Assembly: GCA_046296415.1 (NCBI GenBank)
Contig: JBKBLN010000001.1
Location: 1,767,978-1,831,977 of the forward strand
Source: CAYNRA01 sp046296415
GTDB taxonomy: Bacteria; Bacteroidota; Bacteroidia; Cytophagales; Spirosomataceae
Length of the DNA stretch: 64,000 bases
Direction of reading: 5' to 3'
The position numbers and the translations under genes were made by a program. Shown here one piece after another: positions 52,308 to 61,959 of the stretch (position 1 is its first letter; every line of letters begins with the position of its first letter). The notes below the pieces were generated by a model. The model saw only the letters and a list, made by a program, of their open reading frames with translations. It was not told the origin of the DNA and searched no databases.

Positions 52308-53037
52308 TCCCCATCCGTATAGCTCCATCCAATCGAATGGTTTCTCCATTTAGCATGGTGTTGGCTAGAATATGTTCGGCAAGCCGAGCAAACTCAGACG
52401 GTTCACCTAGCCGAGGAGGAAAAGGCACTTGCAGAGCCAACGAGGCTTGCGCTTCTTCTGGAAGAGACGCCATCAAAGGTGTTTTAAAAATTCCGGGTGC
52501 GATGGTCATAACCCGGATACCCAGTGATGCCAAATCTCGTGCAATGGGCAGTGTCATCCCCGCGACCCCGGCTTTACTTGCGGCATAGGCAGCTTGTCCC
52601 ATTTGCCCATCGAAGGCCGCCACCGACGCCGTATTGATGATGACGCCTCGCTCACCGTGTTCGTTGACGTCGTTTTTTGCCATGCTCTCAGCAGCTAATC
52701 GTACAACATTGAATGTGCCGATGAGGTTTATGCCAATAATTTTCTGAAAATGCTCTAGAGAATGCACGCCCTTTTTGCCATATACTTTCATAGGAGGGGC
52801 TATGCCTGCACAATTGATTGCGACTTGGATCGGGCCGTACGATTGTTCGATGTGTTGAATGGCATTTTGGACATCCGCTTCCTCTGTAACACTTCCCAAA
52901 AAAGTCGGAAGTGATGGGTGCTTTTGTAGATCCAAAATGGTGACGATTCCTCCTTTTGAGGCCAGAAGTTCGGCCGTGGCAGCTCCCAGTCCGGAGGCTC
53001 CACCTGCCACTAAAATCCGTGTTTGTTGAATATCCAT
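52300..53037 (-). CDS. SDR-family 3-hydroxyacyl-CoA dehydrogenase (HSD10 type)
   Basis: Starting at the ATG at 53037 gives 245 residues (MDIQQTRILVAGGASGLG). Nine further residues upstream do not match the family. The NAD-binding motif GGASGLGAA, NCAGIAPP, the catalytic Ser in NTASVAAFDGQ and Tyr-x-x-x-Lys in AYAASKAG are present. The short C-terminal part PFPPRLGEPSEFARLAEHI is typical of the HSD17B10/type II 3-hydroxyacyl-CoA dehydrogenase branch, acting in fatty acid or branched-chain amino acid breakdown. It is divergent from hemF, with about 70 bases between the two starts. Confidence 0.88.
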   Translation of the reverse strand: MDIQQTRILVAGGASGLGAATAELLASKGGIVTILDLQKHPSLPTFLGSVTEEADVQNAIQHIEQSYGPIQVAINCAGIAPPMKVYGKKGVHSLEHFQKIIGINLIGTFNVVRLAAESMAKNDVNEHGERGVIINTASVAAFDGQMGQAAYAASKAGVAGMTLPIARDLASLGIRVMTIAPGIFKTPLMASLPEEAQASLALQVPFPPRLGEPSEFARLAEHILANTMLNGETIRLDGAIRMGMR

Positions 53038-53044
53038 GGTGTAA

Positions 53045-53078
53045 TTGTCAGGTTTAGGGTTCAACCTATGTATCTTTG
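53045..53078 (+). promoter_or_regulatory. Promoter of hemF
   Basis: TATCTTTG at 53071-53078 and TTG at 53045-53047 with 23 bases between, the same arrangement as the lysA promoter. The hemF ATG is 31 bases after the -7 element, which excludes the longer in-frame starts. Confidence 0.6.
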
Positions 53079-53109
53079 CAAATTGGCTACAAAATTTGAA
53101 AAGAATTGT

Positions 53110-54021
53110 ATGGTATCAAAGGAAAACATAGGGGATTCTTTCCGATCGTTGCAAGATGAGATTTGTCATGCTATTGAAACAACCGATCAGAAAGGAAAAT
53201 TCAAAGAAGATGCATGGCATCATCATTCTGGCGGAGGAGGACGGACACGTGTCCTAACGGATGGTCGGATTTTGGAAAAAGGAGGCGTAAATTTCTCTGA
53301 GGTCCAGGGAAAAACATCACCAGCCCTACAAAAACAATTGAATTTATCTGAGGAAGCTGATTATTTTGCCACCGGGGTGTCCATTGTCATGCATCCTCTG
53401 TCTCCCCAAGTTCCAATCATTCACATGAATGTTCGGTACTTTGAGATGTCCAACGGTATTTGGTGGTTTGGTGGCGGGATCGACCTAACGCCACATTACA
53501 TCGTCCCAGCTCAAGCCCAATGGTTCCATCAACAGCTAGAGTCAGTTTGCCGAGCTTTTGATGAAAATGCGTACGAAGAGTATAAAACTTGGGCTGATCG
53601 GTACTTTTATCTTCCACATCGCCAGGAAACTCGTGGTGTGGGTGGAATCTTCTTTGATTATTTGTCCACCGACAAATTAGGTAAATCCAAAGAAGAAATT
53701 CATCAATTTGTACTACAGGTAGGAAAATCTTTTGCGCCTATTTACACTCACTTAATGACCATTAATGCGGATAAGCCTTATACAGAGTCCGAGAAACAAT
53801 GGCAATATGTTCGGAGAGGTCGGTATGTTGAATTCAATTTGGTATGGGATCGAGGGACCAAATTTGGGCTCGAAACCAATGGGCGAACAGAATCCATCTT
53901 GATGAGTCTGCCACCGACCGCCCAATGGCATTATGATTTCCAAATTGAGCCTGGTTCACCTGAAGATCACACCAATTCCCTCTTACGGCAAGGGGTCAAC
54001 TGGCTGAGCATGGAAATCTAA
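53110..54021 (+). CDS. hemF: Oxygen-dependent coproporphyrinogen III oxidase
   Basis: HemF (303 residues from the ATG at 53110) converts coproporphyrinogen III to protoporphyrinogen IX with O2. Clear family segments: WHHHSGGGGRTRVLTDGR, FEKGG-like LEKGGVNFSEVQG, PIIHMNVRYFEM, WWFGGGIDLTPHY and FNLVWDRGTKFGLETNGRTESI. A longer frame to 53023 is rejected because the promoter lies inside it. The enzyme needs oxygen, which fits an aerobic lifestyle. Its last 39 bases overlap the convergent menC-like gene. Confidence 0.95.
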   Translation: MVSKENIGDSFRSLQDEICHAIETTDQKGKFKEDAWHHHSGGGGRTRVLTDGRILEKGGVNFSEVQGKTSPALQKQLNLSEEADYFATGVSIVMHPLSPQVPIIHMNVRYFEMSNGIWWFGGGIDLTPHYIVPAQAQWFHQQLESVCRAFDENAYEEYKTWADRYFYLPHRQETRGVGGIFFDYLSTDKLGKSKEEIHQFVLQVGKSFAPIYTHLMTINADKPYTESEKQWQYVRRGRYVEFNLVWDRGTKFGLETNGRTESILMSLPPTAQWHYDFQIEPGSPEDHTNSLLRQGVNWLSMEI

Positions 54022-55077
54022 AAACCCTAGGTCCCAGCTCGGTCCGTTTAGGTTGTATTGGATGGTTCCATCCTGTACCGTTAATGGACTCGGAATGTTG
54101 TTGTGGTACAATGAACCTGTTCCTAAACCTTGTGGTAATGTGGGACGATAGGTGGAGGTCAATTGACAAATGGCATGCAAGCCAAGATTCGATTCCAAGG
54201 CCGAGGTCATCCACCAGCCAGAGGATGTCTCCTCTGCCAATTGAATCCATGACTGAGAGGAAGAAATACCTCCGTGAAGACTTGGTTTTAGGATAATATA
54301 GGCCGGTTGTATCCAATTTAGAAGGTATTTCTTTTGATCAAGGTTTTGTACCCCAATTAATTCCTCATCCAATGCAATTGGTATAGGTGAATGGCGACAG
54401 AGGTGAGCGGTGGCCTCCCAAAGTCCCGGACGAATCGGTTGCTCAATGCTGTGAATGTCAAATGCAGCTAAATCATGTAATATATCAAGTGCTTTTGAAG
54501 GATCAAAGGCCCCATTGGCATCTACGCGCAAGGTCAAGTCCTGAGCAGGAGCCACCGAACGTATTTTTTTTAAGAGTCGTTTTTCAATGGAAAGATCCAG
54601 TGCACCTACCTTCATTTTGAGGGTAGTGAATCCGGCCTCCAATTTTTCTTCTATTTGTTTTTCCATCCACGCCTCATCTCCCATCCAAATGAGGCCATTG
54701 ATGGCAATAGGATCAAAAAAAGGGGTATCTAAAAATGTGGACATCGATGTGTGGCGGGACCATTGTGCCCAAGCGCATTCCAAGGCAAAAGAGAACGAGG
54801 AGGTATAGTTCTCAACATGGGGAGCCTTGAAAGGATCTATCCAAGCCGATTTCTCGTTTAGCCAGCTAGTATACATGGTTTGAACCCAATGAGGCGAATC
54901 ACATTCTGGACTTAAACCCGGCAACACAGAAATTTCTCCATATCCAATACGTTCCGGGTAGTCAGGATGCGTTAATCGAAGGATATAACTGTCTTTTTGG
55001 TGCAATACACCTCGGGAAGTTCCCGCGGCAAATTTAAATTTCAAAGGCCAATAGGCCCATTCGAGTTGAAATGACAT
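53983..55077 (-). CDS. o-Succinylbenzoate synthase-like enolase (menC type)
   Basis: The ATG at 55077 gives 364 residues starting MSFQLEWAYWPLKFKF, as in other MenC-like proteins of this phylum. The longer frame extends into the divergent lpxK gene. Enolase-superfamily signs are the KMKVG region with catalytic Lys, DANGAF with metal Asp, IEQP, and DEELIG. The second lysine is in ILKPSLHGG. It probably makes o-succinylbenzoate for menaquinone, but muconate cycloisomerase or dipeptide epimerase activity is possible. Its start codon overlaps that of lpxK (CATG). At the 3' end it overlaps hemF by 39 bases. Confidence 0.82.
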   Translation of the reverse strand: MSFQLEWAYWPLKFKFAAGTSRGVLHQKDSYILRLTHPDYPERIGYGEISVLPGLSPECDSPHWVQTMYTSWLNEKSAWIDPFKAPHVENYTSSFSFALECAWAQWSRHTSMSTFLDTPFFDPIAINGLIWMGDEAWMEKQIEEKLEAGFTTLKMKVGALDLSIEKRLLKKIRSVAPAQDLTLRVDANGAFDPSKALDILHDLAAFDIHSIEQPIRPGLWEATAHLCRHSPIPIALDEELIGVQNLDQKKYLLNWIQPAYIILKPSLHGGISSSQSWIQLAEETSSGWWMTSALESNLGLHAICQLTSTYRPTLPQGLGTGSLYHNNIPSPLTVQDGTIQYNLNGPSWDLGFLDFHAQPVDPLP

Positions 55078-56089
55078 GGTGAAATTTGTACGTTCTCTTT
55101 TTTGGCCTTTCGGTCTCTTGTATGCAAGTATAACCCGCTTTCGAAATTTTCTGTTTGATTGCAAAATACTAAAATCCGTTAGTCCCACCGTATTTTCCAT
55201 CGGCGTAGGGAATTTATCTGTTGGAGGAACTGGGAAAACTCCAATGATCTTGTACTTGATCAATCGATTCTCTCATCTCCATATCGCCACCTTAAGTCGG
55301 GGATATGGTCGTCAAACAAAAGGTTTTCGAATGGTTGAAACATCTTCCTCGCCCGACGAAGTGGGAGATGAACCCCTATTGTTTATTCGTCCTCATGTTC
55401 GTGGTTTTGTGTCCGAAAAAAGGGTAGAGGGTTGGCGAAAAATTCAGGAGCTGGCCATCCAAGTAGAACTTCTGTTGTTGGATGATGTTTTTCAACACCG
55501 ATACATCCAACCCCATCGGATGATCCTACTGACCACCTACCATCAGCCATTTTTTTCAGACGCTATTTTGCCTGTAGGTTGGTTAAGGGAATCCAAAGAG
55601 GGAGCCAATCGTGCTGATGCCATTGTAGTGACCAAATGTCCCAATCCTTTGAGTCAAAAGAAAAAGGAGTTCATTGTTCAGCAAATCGGTCGATTTAGTC
55701 AAGCGCCTGTATTTTTTTCCCAACCCGCCTATGGTATTCCTTACAACCTATGGACAAATCAACCAACGCAATGGCCACTTGCTGCTGTGGTGGTAGCTGG
55801 AATTGCCCATCCCATGGATTTCTTTTCCTACATACGAACCCAGGTAGCCCAGGTAATTGAAAAATCGTATTCAGACCATCACCGGTTTTCAAAGGCCGAC
55901 ATTGCCTCCTGCTTGGAAAAAGGCCTTCCGATAATCCTTACCGAGAAGGACGCTGTGAAATGGCGTCAATTTTCTGAATTTTCTGACAATTTGGTGATCG
56001 TTTGTCCGATTGACCTGAAAATAGAGAATCAAAACGATTTCGATTCCTTACTTTTGCACTGGTTTGGTGAATCAAAGCCCCATTCATGA
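55076..56089 (+). CDS. lpxK: Tetraacyldisaccharide 4'-kinase
   Basis: LpxK (337 residues) phosphorylates the lipid A disaccharide at 4' in the cytoplasmic face of the inner membrane. The N-terminus is MVKFVRSLFWPFGLLYASI (membrane-associated helix), followed by Walker A in SVGGTGKTP (about 46-56), the RGYGR motif, and VGDEPLL and LLDDVFQH (Walker B). The final TEKDAVK motif is also typical. Its start codon overlaps the menC-like start, and a Porin_10-type gene follows with a four-base overlap (ATGA), so they form one unit serving the outer membrane. Confidence 0.94.
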   Translation: MVKFVRSLFWPFGLLYASITRFRNFLFDCKILKSVSPTVFSIGVGNLSVGGTGKTPMILYLINRFSHLHIATLSRGYGRQTKGFRMVETSSSPDEVGDEPLLFIRPHVRGFVSEKRVEGWRKIQELAIQVELLLLDDVFQHRYIQPHRMILLTTYHQPFFSDAILPVGWLRESKEGANRADAIVVTKCPNPLSQKKKEFIVQQIGRFSQAPVFFSQPAYGIPYNLWTNQPTQWPLAAVVVAGIAHPMDFFSYIRTQVAQVIEKSYSDHHRFSKADIASCLEKGLPIILTEKDAVKWRQFSEFSDNLVIVCPIDLKIENQNDFDSLLLHWFGESKPHS

Positions 56090-57939
56090 ACAGATTACGC
56101 GCATTTTCCCTTTTCTTTTGTTTGATTATTTGGCAATCAGTGCACGGACAGATTGTAGATGATTCGACTCGTCAGGTATACGGTCCTTTTTCGGTTTCGA
56201 TTTGGAAAGGTACTCAATGGCTTGCCAAATTTAATCCCGATACGACCATTCGTCGGTTTGAATTACTGGATACATTGTCTGCCAGTCAATATTCGTTTAA
56301 TTTTTTGGGAAACACAGGCACCGCTGCTCAATACCTGGGTGTTGTGGAGCAGCAAGACACTTGGACTCCCTATCTTTCTTCGTCCCCGTTTTCGATCTGG
56401 GCATTGAAAAAAGATCAAATACAATACCTTGATACAAAATCACCCTATTCCAATATGGAATATTGGCAAAGTTCGAGGGCCATCGGTCGTGTAAAATTTA
56501 CCCCAAGCCCAAAAATTAAGCCTGAGTGGAATATGACACTTTGGGTGAATCGCCTAACCTCTTCTAAATTTTTTGGACTTACCGGAACTTCCCGCGAGGA
56601 GCGCTTAGCCGACCATTGGTCTTCCTATTTGTCAACCAACTACCAAAAAAAAGGAGGACGGTACCGAATGCTTGGGCATTATTATCATTTCAATCATCGC
56701 CAGGTAGAGACAGGTGGCGTATTGCCCTTTGAGACTGTTCCTTTGTCCAGTAACACCCTGGTACCTGATTATACTGATTACCAAGCCCAACTTAGGGGAG
56801 TCACTTCACGGGAATATCGAAATGAGTTGTACTTATACCAAGAATGGAAGTTAGCCAAAAATGAAGGGATTCGGGTGTTCCATGAGTCAGACTACCGATC
56901 GAATAAAAATTTTCAGTTTGATGTCAGTCCGGCATCCAACCTCACCAGTCTAATTTACCCTAACCCACCCACTGATCTTCCCGACACGATTCAGGTATTT
57001 AATCGGTTTCGGAGTTGGGTGAATTCAGTTGGATTTAAAGGATTTTGGAAAGGGTTTGCCTATGAGATTTCGGGTTCCCCACGAATTTATCGACGGATTT
57101 CTCCAACCCACCCGGATCTCTCTACCCCATGGCGAACGGAGTTCGGTGTAGGTGGTAAATTAGGTTATTTTACCAAAGATTCTAGTTGGGTAGTCGATTT
57201 TTCTGGTCATTTGACCACATCAGGAGGACTCTGGACGCAAGCCAAGGCCCTTGTAAAAGGCTGGCGCTTGGACTACAGTCAAAACCGGCAACCTGTTGGG
57301 CTTTTTTGGGAAAGATGGCAAAATGGTTGGATTCAATGGAATGAATCTTGGGGAGCGCCTTTTCAACAAAATGTAAGCGCTTCCTTACCCCTTAAGTGGG
57401 GATCGAGTCAACTAACCCCCATGGCACAATATCAATTGCTTTTCAACCATTTGTATTTTGATGAAGAATCGCGGCCAAATCAAGTAAGTTCTGGGATAAG
57501 TCGGTTGAGGATCGGTTTGGCGTGGGTAGGCCAAGTCAAACGTTTTTCTTGGGAGCTAGATGGACGGTACCAAACTACTTCCCGAACCGACATCATCCGA
57601 ATTCCGACATGGGAGCTACATGCCCATCCAACCTATCAGATTATCTGGGCAAAAAAATTACCAATTCAAATTGGGGCACACTTGTACTATAAATCCTCTT
57701 TCTTTGCAGATGTCTTTCAACCCATGGTTGGGCAATTTCAACTTCAATCCGAACAAAAAGTATGGGGTCGCCCTCTTATAGATGTGTATACTGCGTTTAT
57801 GATCAATCGGGTAAAATTATCTTTTGGATTTAGTCATGTAAATTTTGGATTGATTGGAAATGGATTTTTGGTTTCTCCCAACCAACCCCTGTTACCAAGA
57901 GCATTTAATTTACATGTCAATTGGCCCTTATTTGATTAA
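56086..57939 (+). CDS. Putative porin (Porin_10-type outer membrane protein)
   Basis: The 617-residue protein has a signal peptide (about 1-21; QSVHGQ). The rest is rich in aromatic and alternating residues typical of a beta-barrel, and the N-terminal arrangement (VYGPFSVSIW, DTTIRRFEL, YSFNFLGNTGTAAQYLG) matches the large Bacteroidota Porin_10 family. The C-terminal residues end FNLHVNWPLFD. The family's transport substrates are unknown. Coupled to lpxK by a four-base overlap, which links lipid A synthesis and an outer membrane protein. It ends 1 base before the convergent DUF4286 gene. Confidence 0.85.
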   Translation: MNRLRAFSLFFCLIIWQSVHGQIVDDSTRQVYGPFSVSIWKGTQWLAKFNPDTTIRRFELLDTLSASQYSFNFLGNTGTAAQYLGVVEQQDTWTPYLSSSPFSIWALKKDQIQYLDTKSPYSNMEYWQSSRAIGRVKFTPSPKIKPEWNMTLWVNRLTSSKFFGLTGTSREERLADHWSSYLSTNYQKKGGRYRMLGHYYHFNHRQVETGGVLPFETVPLSSNTLVPDYTDYQAQLRGVTSREYRNELYLYQEWKLAKNEGIRVFHESDYRSNKNFQFDVSPASNLTSLIYPNPPTDLPDTIQVFNRFRSWVNSVGFKGFWKGFAYEISGSPRIYRRISPTHPDLSTPWRTEFGVGGKLGYFTKDSSWVVDFSGHLTTSGGLWTQAKALVKGWRLDYSQNRQPVGLFWERWQNGWIQWNESWGAPFQQNVSASLPLKWGSSQLTPMAQYQLLFNHLYFDEESRPNQVSSGISRLRIGLAWVGQVKRFSWELDGRYQTTSRTDIIRIPTWELHAHPTYQIIWAKKLPIQIGAHLYYKSSFFADVFQPMVGQFQLQSEQKVWGRPLIDVYTAFMINRVKLSFGFSHVNFGLIGNGFLVSPNQPLLPRAFNLHVNWPLFD

Positions 57940-57940
57940 T

Positions 57941-58246
57941 TCAATCCCAGGTAGCCAATAAAGTTTGAAAATACACGTATTGGCCTGGGTATTGTTTATG
58001 GATTAAGGGCAGAAGGTAAGATTCGAAATAGGAGTGAAAGGCATTAAATCCCGCTTCGGACTGAAAAAAAGTTTGGATGGCATACGTTTTTCCATCATTC
58101 TCCACTTCTGTCACCAAAAAATAAGCTTTCATGTCGTGCACATGCTCGTGGTTTTTCCATTCATGTTGCAACAGTATAGTCCAAAAAGTTTCCCATGAGC
58201 CTACGGCTTCTTTGGAAATGTTAAAAGTGTAGTTCGATACCAGCAC
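57941..58246 (-). CDS. DUF4286-family protein
   Basis: The 101-residue protein matches the DUF4286 family: N-terminal MLVSNYTFNISKEAV, W-x2-F-W region, a middle segment TYAIQTFFQSEAGFNAFHSYFE and C-terminal GQYVYFQTLLAT. No signal peptide or motif for catalysis is visible. These are ferredoxin-like-fold small proteins of unknown role. It stands alone, divergent from the YfhO gene (41 bases between starts) and ends 1 base from the porin gene. Confidence 0.8.
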   Translation of the reverse strand: MLVSNYTFNISKEAVGSWETFWTILLQHEWKNHEHVHDMKAYFLVTEVENDGKTYAIQTFFQSEAGFNAFHSYFESYLLPLIHKQYPGQYVYFQTLLATWD

Positions 58247-58287
58247 AGAAATTTTAATTATTTTTACAAAACTATCAAATCAAACCC

Positions 58288-60714
58288 ATGATCAAAAGAA
58301 TTGCTCCAGTGGCTTTGGCACTTGTTATTTTTGCAGCCCTGGCCTTGCTTTACTGTAGCCCCCTGCTTTCGGGGAAGGTACTGAGTATGCACGACACCAA
58401 TATGGCCACTGCTGCCGCCAAAGAATTGGTTGACCATCATGAAAAAACGGGCGAATGGGCTTGGTGGACCAACAGTATGTTTGGTGGCATGCCCGGATTT
58501 ATGATTGCAGGTGAATATCCATACAGTTTTATTTCTACCCTGGGTACGTTGGCGAGTGGCCTTCTGCCGGCCCCGGCCAATGTTCTGTTTTTATTGATGG
58601 TGGGCTTTTTTGTTCTAATGAAAGCTACACGTGTAGAGCCATGGTTGGCCTATCTTGGCAGTGTAGCCTATGCGTTTGGCTCCTATAATCTTCTTTTCAC
58701 GGAGGCAGGTCACCTGAGCAAGATCTTAGCTTTAGCCTATGCGCCTGTGGTATTGGCAGGATTTATCATGATCCTGAGAAAAGAATGGGGGTGGGGAACT
58801 CTTTGTTTTACCCTAGGTCTAGGACTAGAATTGTATGCCAACCACCTTCAAATAACCTACTATCTATTCTTTATTTTAGCAGCCTATGGAATTTGGTGGC
58901 TGGTGGATCAACTAATCCAAAAGCAACCTATCGCTTGGGTACCCTTACTAGGAGCAATCACACTGTCGTTGGCAATTGGTGTCGGTTCGCATGGTATGCG
59001 GTTATGGAATAACCTAGTGTATTCGGCTGAAACCATGCGAGGGAAGTCAGAACTTAGCCAAAGTTCCGCTGGTGCCAATGGATTGGATGTAAAATATGCC
59101 TTCGGTTGGTCATATGGCATTGGCGAAAGTACGACCCTCATCGTCCCCAATATGTACGGAGGAGGCTCTGTGGGTTCTTTGGACGAATCCTCAAAAACCT
59201 ATCAAGCTTTGGTAGGCGGTGGTGTAGGCGCCTCTGATGCCGCCAATTTTGTTAAGCAAATGCCTATGTATGTGGGACAACAACCTTCTACCTCAGGTCC
59301 TGCGTATTCTGGTATCGTCGTGGTCTTTTTGTTTTTGCTTGGTATGTTCATTCGAAACACTTCCTGGCGTTGGATTGAATTTGGTTTATTGGTCTTATTC
59401 TTAATGTGGTCTTGGGGCGATAACCTGTCAGGTTTTAATACCGCTTCTTTTGAATGGATCCCCGGATTTAATAAATTCCGAGCCATTACCATGTTGTTGA
59501 CATTGGTCCACTTCCTATTTGTCTGGGGGGCTGTTCAAACGTTGCAAGTTCTTTCAAACTACTCTTGGGAAAGCATCCGTAAGTATGTAATTTATGTTGG
59601 GGCGATTTTAGTTGGATTCATTGGGATCGGCTACATGACGACGTCCTTTAACGCATCGGGTGATGCCAATTTTCAACAAAGTCTGGCCGGTTCGTTGGGG
59701 CCCGACTTTGCCGGTAATGTGATCCGGGCTTTACAGGCGGATCGCCAAAGTGCCGCTGAGGCAGATATTCTTCGGAGTATTCTCTTAATGGCCATTTTAG
59801 GGGCTTTGATCTGGCTGAAAACGGCAGGTAAGTGGAAATCCATCGCTTGGACGTACGTAGTGTTGGGTATCACCGTTTTTGATCTCATTTTTGTCGATAA
59901 ACGGTATTTTAACAACGATGATTTTGTGCCAGCCTACCAACAAAAACAAACCTTTGAACCTTCCGCAGCCGATGCGCAGATTCTGCAGGACACCACCCAC
60001 TATCGGGTATTGAATTTAACCACCGGTTTCTGGCAAGATGCACGCGATTCATATTTTCATCATTCCGTCGGTGGATATCATGGAGCCAAGTTGAAACGAG
60101 TGCAAGAATTGTTCGATCAACAAATGGTAAAAGACGGTCAACTCAATTTGCCAATTTTTAATATGTTGAATACCAAGTATTTTATTACCGCATCTCAAGC
60201 CGGTGCGCCGGCGGTTCAAACGAATCCGGAGGCCCTGGGAAATGCTTGGTTTGTTCATCAAGTGAAACAAGTTTCATCGGCGGATGAAGAAATGAAGGCA
60301 CTCAGTGAAATCAATTTGGCATCTGTAGCGGTCGCGCAAAAATCCTATGTAGAGAAACTAGGGCAACCGATTCCAGCTTCCTTGGACACCACAGGTACTG
60401 TCCAATTGGTTTCCTATGCTCCCAATCGGTTGGTCTATCAATCCAATGCCTCTAAAGAAGGATTCCTCGTCTTTTCCGAAATGTTTTATCGCGGAAACCA
60501 AGACTGGATTTCTACCGTCGATGGAAAAGAAATGCCCCATACCAAAGTCAATTACGTCCTTCGAGGAATGCTCGTGCCGGCAGGTCAACATGAAATTGTG
60601 TTTACATTCCAACCCGTCTCTGTCGAAAAAGGACAATACATTGATCTGGCAAGTTCACTTGCTTTAATCCTATTGATCGCTTCCATTTTGTGGAACGAGT
60701 TTCGTAAAAAGTAA
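58288..60714 (+). CDS. YfhO-family multi-pass membrane protein
   Basis: The 808-residue inner membrane protein has about twelve or more transmembrane segments over residues 1-520, a large extracytoplasmic part, and a final TM segment (about 780-800; LASSLALILLIASILWNEFRKK). Family signs: the early NTNMA- and GEWAWWTNSMFGGMPGF segments and NHLQITYYLFFILA. In Gram-positive bacteria YfhO-type proteins glycosylate wall or lipid carriers, and the fold is GT-C-like. In Bacteroidota the substrate is unknown. The next genes (GT4 and ATP-grasp) are convergent, so no operon link. Confidence 0.85.
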   Translation: MIKRIAPVALALVIFAALALLYCSPLLSGKVLSMHDTNMATAAAKELVDHHEKTGEWAWWTNSMFGGMPGFMIAGEYPYSFISTLGTLASGLLPAPANVLFLLMVGFFVLMKATRVEPWLAYLGSVAYAFGSYNLLFTEAGHLSKILALAYAPVVLAGFIMILRKEWGWGTLCFTLGLGLELYANHLQITYYLFFILAAYGIWWLVDQLIQKQPIAWVPLLGAITLSLAIGVGSHGMRLWNNLVYSAETMRGKSELSQSSAGANGLDVKYAFGWSYGIGESTTLIVPNMYGGGSVGSLDESSKTYQALVGGGVGASDAANFVKQMPMYVGQQPSTSGPAYSGIVVVFLFLLGMFIRNTSWRWIEFGLLVLFLMWSWGDNLSGFNTASFEWIPGFNKFRAITMLLTLVHFLFVWGAVQTLQVLSNYSWESIRKYVIYVGAILVGFIGIGYMTTSFNASGDANFQQSLAGSLGPDFAGNVIRALQADRQSAAEADILRSILLMAILGALIWLKTAGKWKSIAWTYVVLGITVFDLIFVDKRYFNNDDFVPAYQQKQTFEPSAADAQILQDTTHYRVLNLTTGFWQDARDSYFHHSVGGYHGAKLKRVQELFDQQMVKDGQLNLPIFNMLNTKYFITASQAGAPAVQTNPEALGNAWFVHQVKQVSSADEEMKALSEINLASVAVAQKSYVEKLGQPIPASLDTTGTVQLVSYAPNRLVYQSNASKEGFLVFSEMFYRGNQDWISTVDGKEMPHTKVNYVLRGMLVPAGQHEIVFTFQPVSVEKGQYIDLASSLALILLIASILWNEFRKK

Positions 60715-60728
60715 TTTTTTGAATTAAT

Positions 60729-61958
60729 TTACGAATTCAGTGGTGGTGTATACAAATCGAGTATTTGTTGCACCACCACTTCTTTTTTATAGGTTCGGGT
60801 GGCTTTTACCCAAGCATTATGCCCCCATATTTTTTTGTTTTCAAGACATGCTTCAATGCCTGTGGCGAAATCCTGTACATCAAATGGTTGGGCGACATAG
60901 CCGGAGTGTTGGTGGTCAATCATTTCAGGAATTCCACCAATGGAAAAACCAACACATGGAATCCCACTTCCCATGGCTTCCATAATGGTATTGGGCAGAT
61001 TTTCAAATCGGGAAGAAAGCGCAAATACATCCGCTGCTTGATACACCTGGGCCATTTCTGTTGAATCTCGAATGATTCCCAAGGATCGAACCGGAACATG
61101 GCACTGCGCGGCTGTGGATTCCTCCATTTGACCCACCACCAATAACTCCGTATCTTGCGGGAAAAAAGCGGTGGCCTCAATCAATAAATCGATGCCTTTC
61201 CATAATACTTCCAATTTTGCCGCCACGATAAGAACATAGAATTTATCTGCCTCCAATTTCCATTTCTCGCGCGCTTTCAACTTATCTCCTGGCATAAAAA
61301 TTGACATATCCAATGGATTTGGAATGACCGACACAGGAAAACGTTGGCCCAGTGTACTTTTTCTCACCCGCTTGGCCAACCATTCACTGCATGCAATCCA
61401 ATGGATAGAAGCGGATTCCATAGCCCATTGCTTTAGCTCAAATTGGCGACGGGATAAATCATCCTCTTTTGGATGTTTCAAATAAGAGGTGCATTTTCCG
61501 CATTGTTGGGTGTATCGTTCGCAAGAACCGGCATGATGACAACCACCGGTGATCCACCACATATCGTGGAGGGTTATGAACGTAGGTTTTTTTAAATCAA
61601 GCACAGCTTTTAAATTTTGGCCAGATAAGTAGCCAAAATTAATCCAATGTAGGTGCAAAATATCTGCGGATTGAATCACCTCCGAAGTTTCAATGGAATT
61701 TCCGGTGACTAAAGGAGAAAAGGCAAATCGAACACTTTTTGACTTTTCAAACCACCTAAAATACAATCTCTCCCATACAAATTTGAGCCAGTTGAGGGTA
61801 GGTTGCCCAAAGGCAACGGTGTAGGCATCCGGTTTTTGTTGATCACCAACCAATAACAAGGCCTCATGCCCCAGTTCTCTTTGGCCATCTCGTAAGCGCT
61901 TGGCTGCAATGGCAGCACCACCAAGCATGTCGTTTGAATTCAGGTGAACAATCCGCAT
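60729..61958 (-). CDS. GT4-family glycosyltransferase
   Basis: Starting at the ATG at 61958 (MRIVHLNSNDMLGGAA) gives 409 residues. An ATG 9 bases upstream overlaps the ATP-grasp stop codon (ATGACTAATATG), so either start is possible. The N-terminal GT-B domain has GGAAIAAKRL. The family-typical VIPNPLDMSIF and KLEVLWKGIDLLIEA lie in the middle, and SRFENLPNTIMEAMGSGIPCV near the end holds the Glu of the E-x7-E motif. It retains a Cys-rich stretch (CHHAGSCERYTQQCGKC) seen in surface-polysaccharide GTs of this type. Acceptor and donor unknown. It follows the ATP-grasp gene with zero or 8-base overlap. Confidence 0.87.
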   Translation of the reverse strand: MRIVHLNSNDMLGGAAIAAKRLRDGQRELGHEALLLVGDQQKPDAYTVAFGQPTLNWLKFVWERLYFRWFEKSKSVRFAFSPLVTGNSIETSEVIQSADILHLHWINFGYLSGQNLKAVLDLKKPTFITLHDMWWITGGCHHAGSCERYTQQCGKCTSYLKHPKEDDLSRRQFELKQWAMESASIHWIACSEWLAKRVRKSTLGQRFPVSVIPNPLDMSIFMPGDKLKAREKWKLEADKFYVLIVAAKLEVLWKGIDLLIEATAFFPQDTELLVVGQMEESTAAQCHVPVRSLGIIRDSTEMAQVYQAADVFALSSRFENLPNTIMEAMGSGIPCVGFSIGGIPEMIDHQHSGYVAQPFDVQDFATGIEACLENKKIWGHNAWVKATRTYKKEVVVQQILDLYTPPLNS

Positions 61959-61959
61959 A

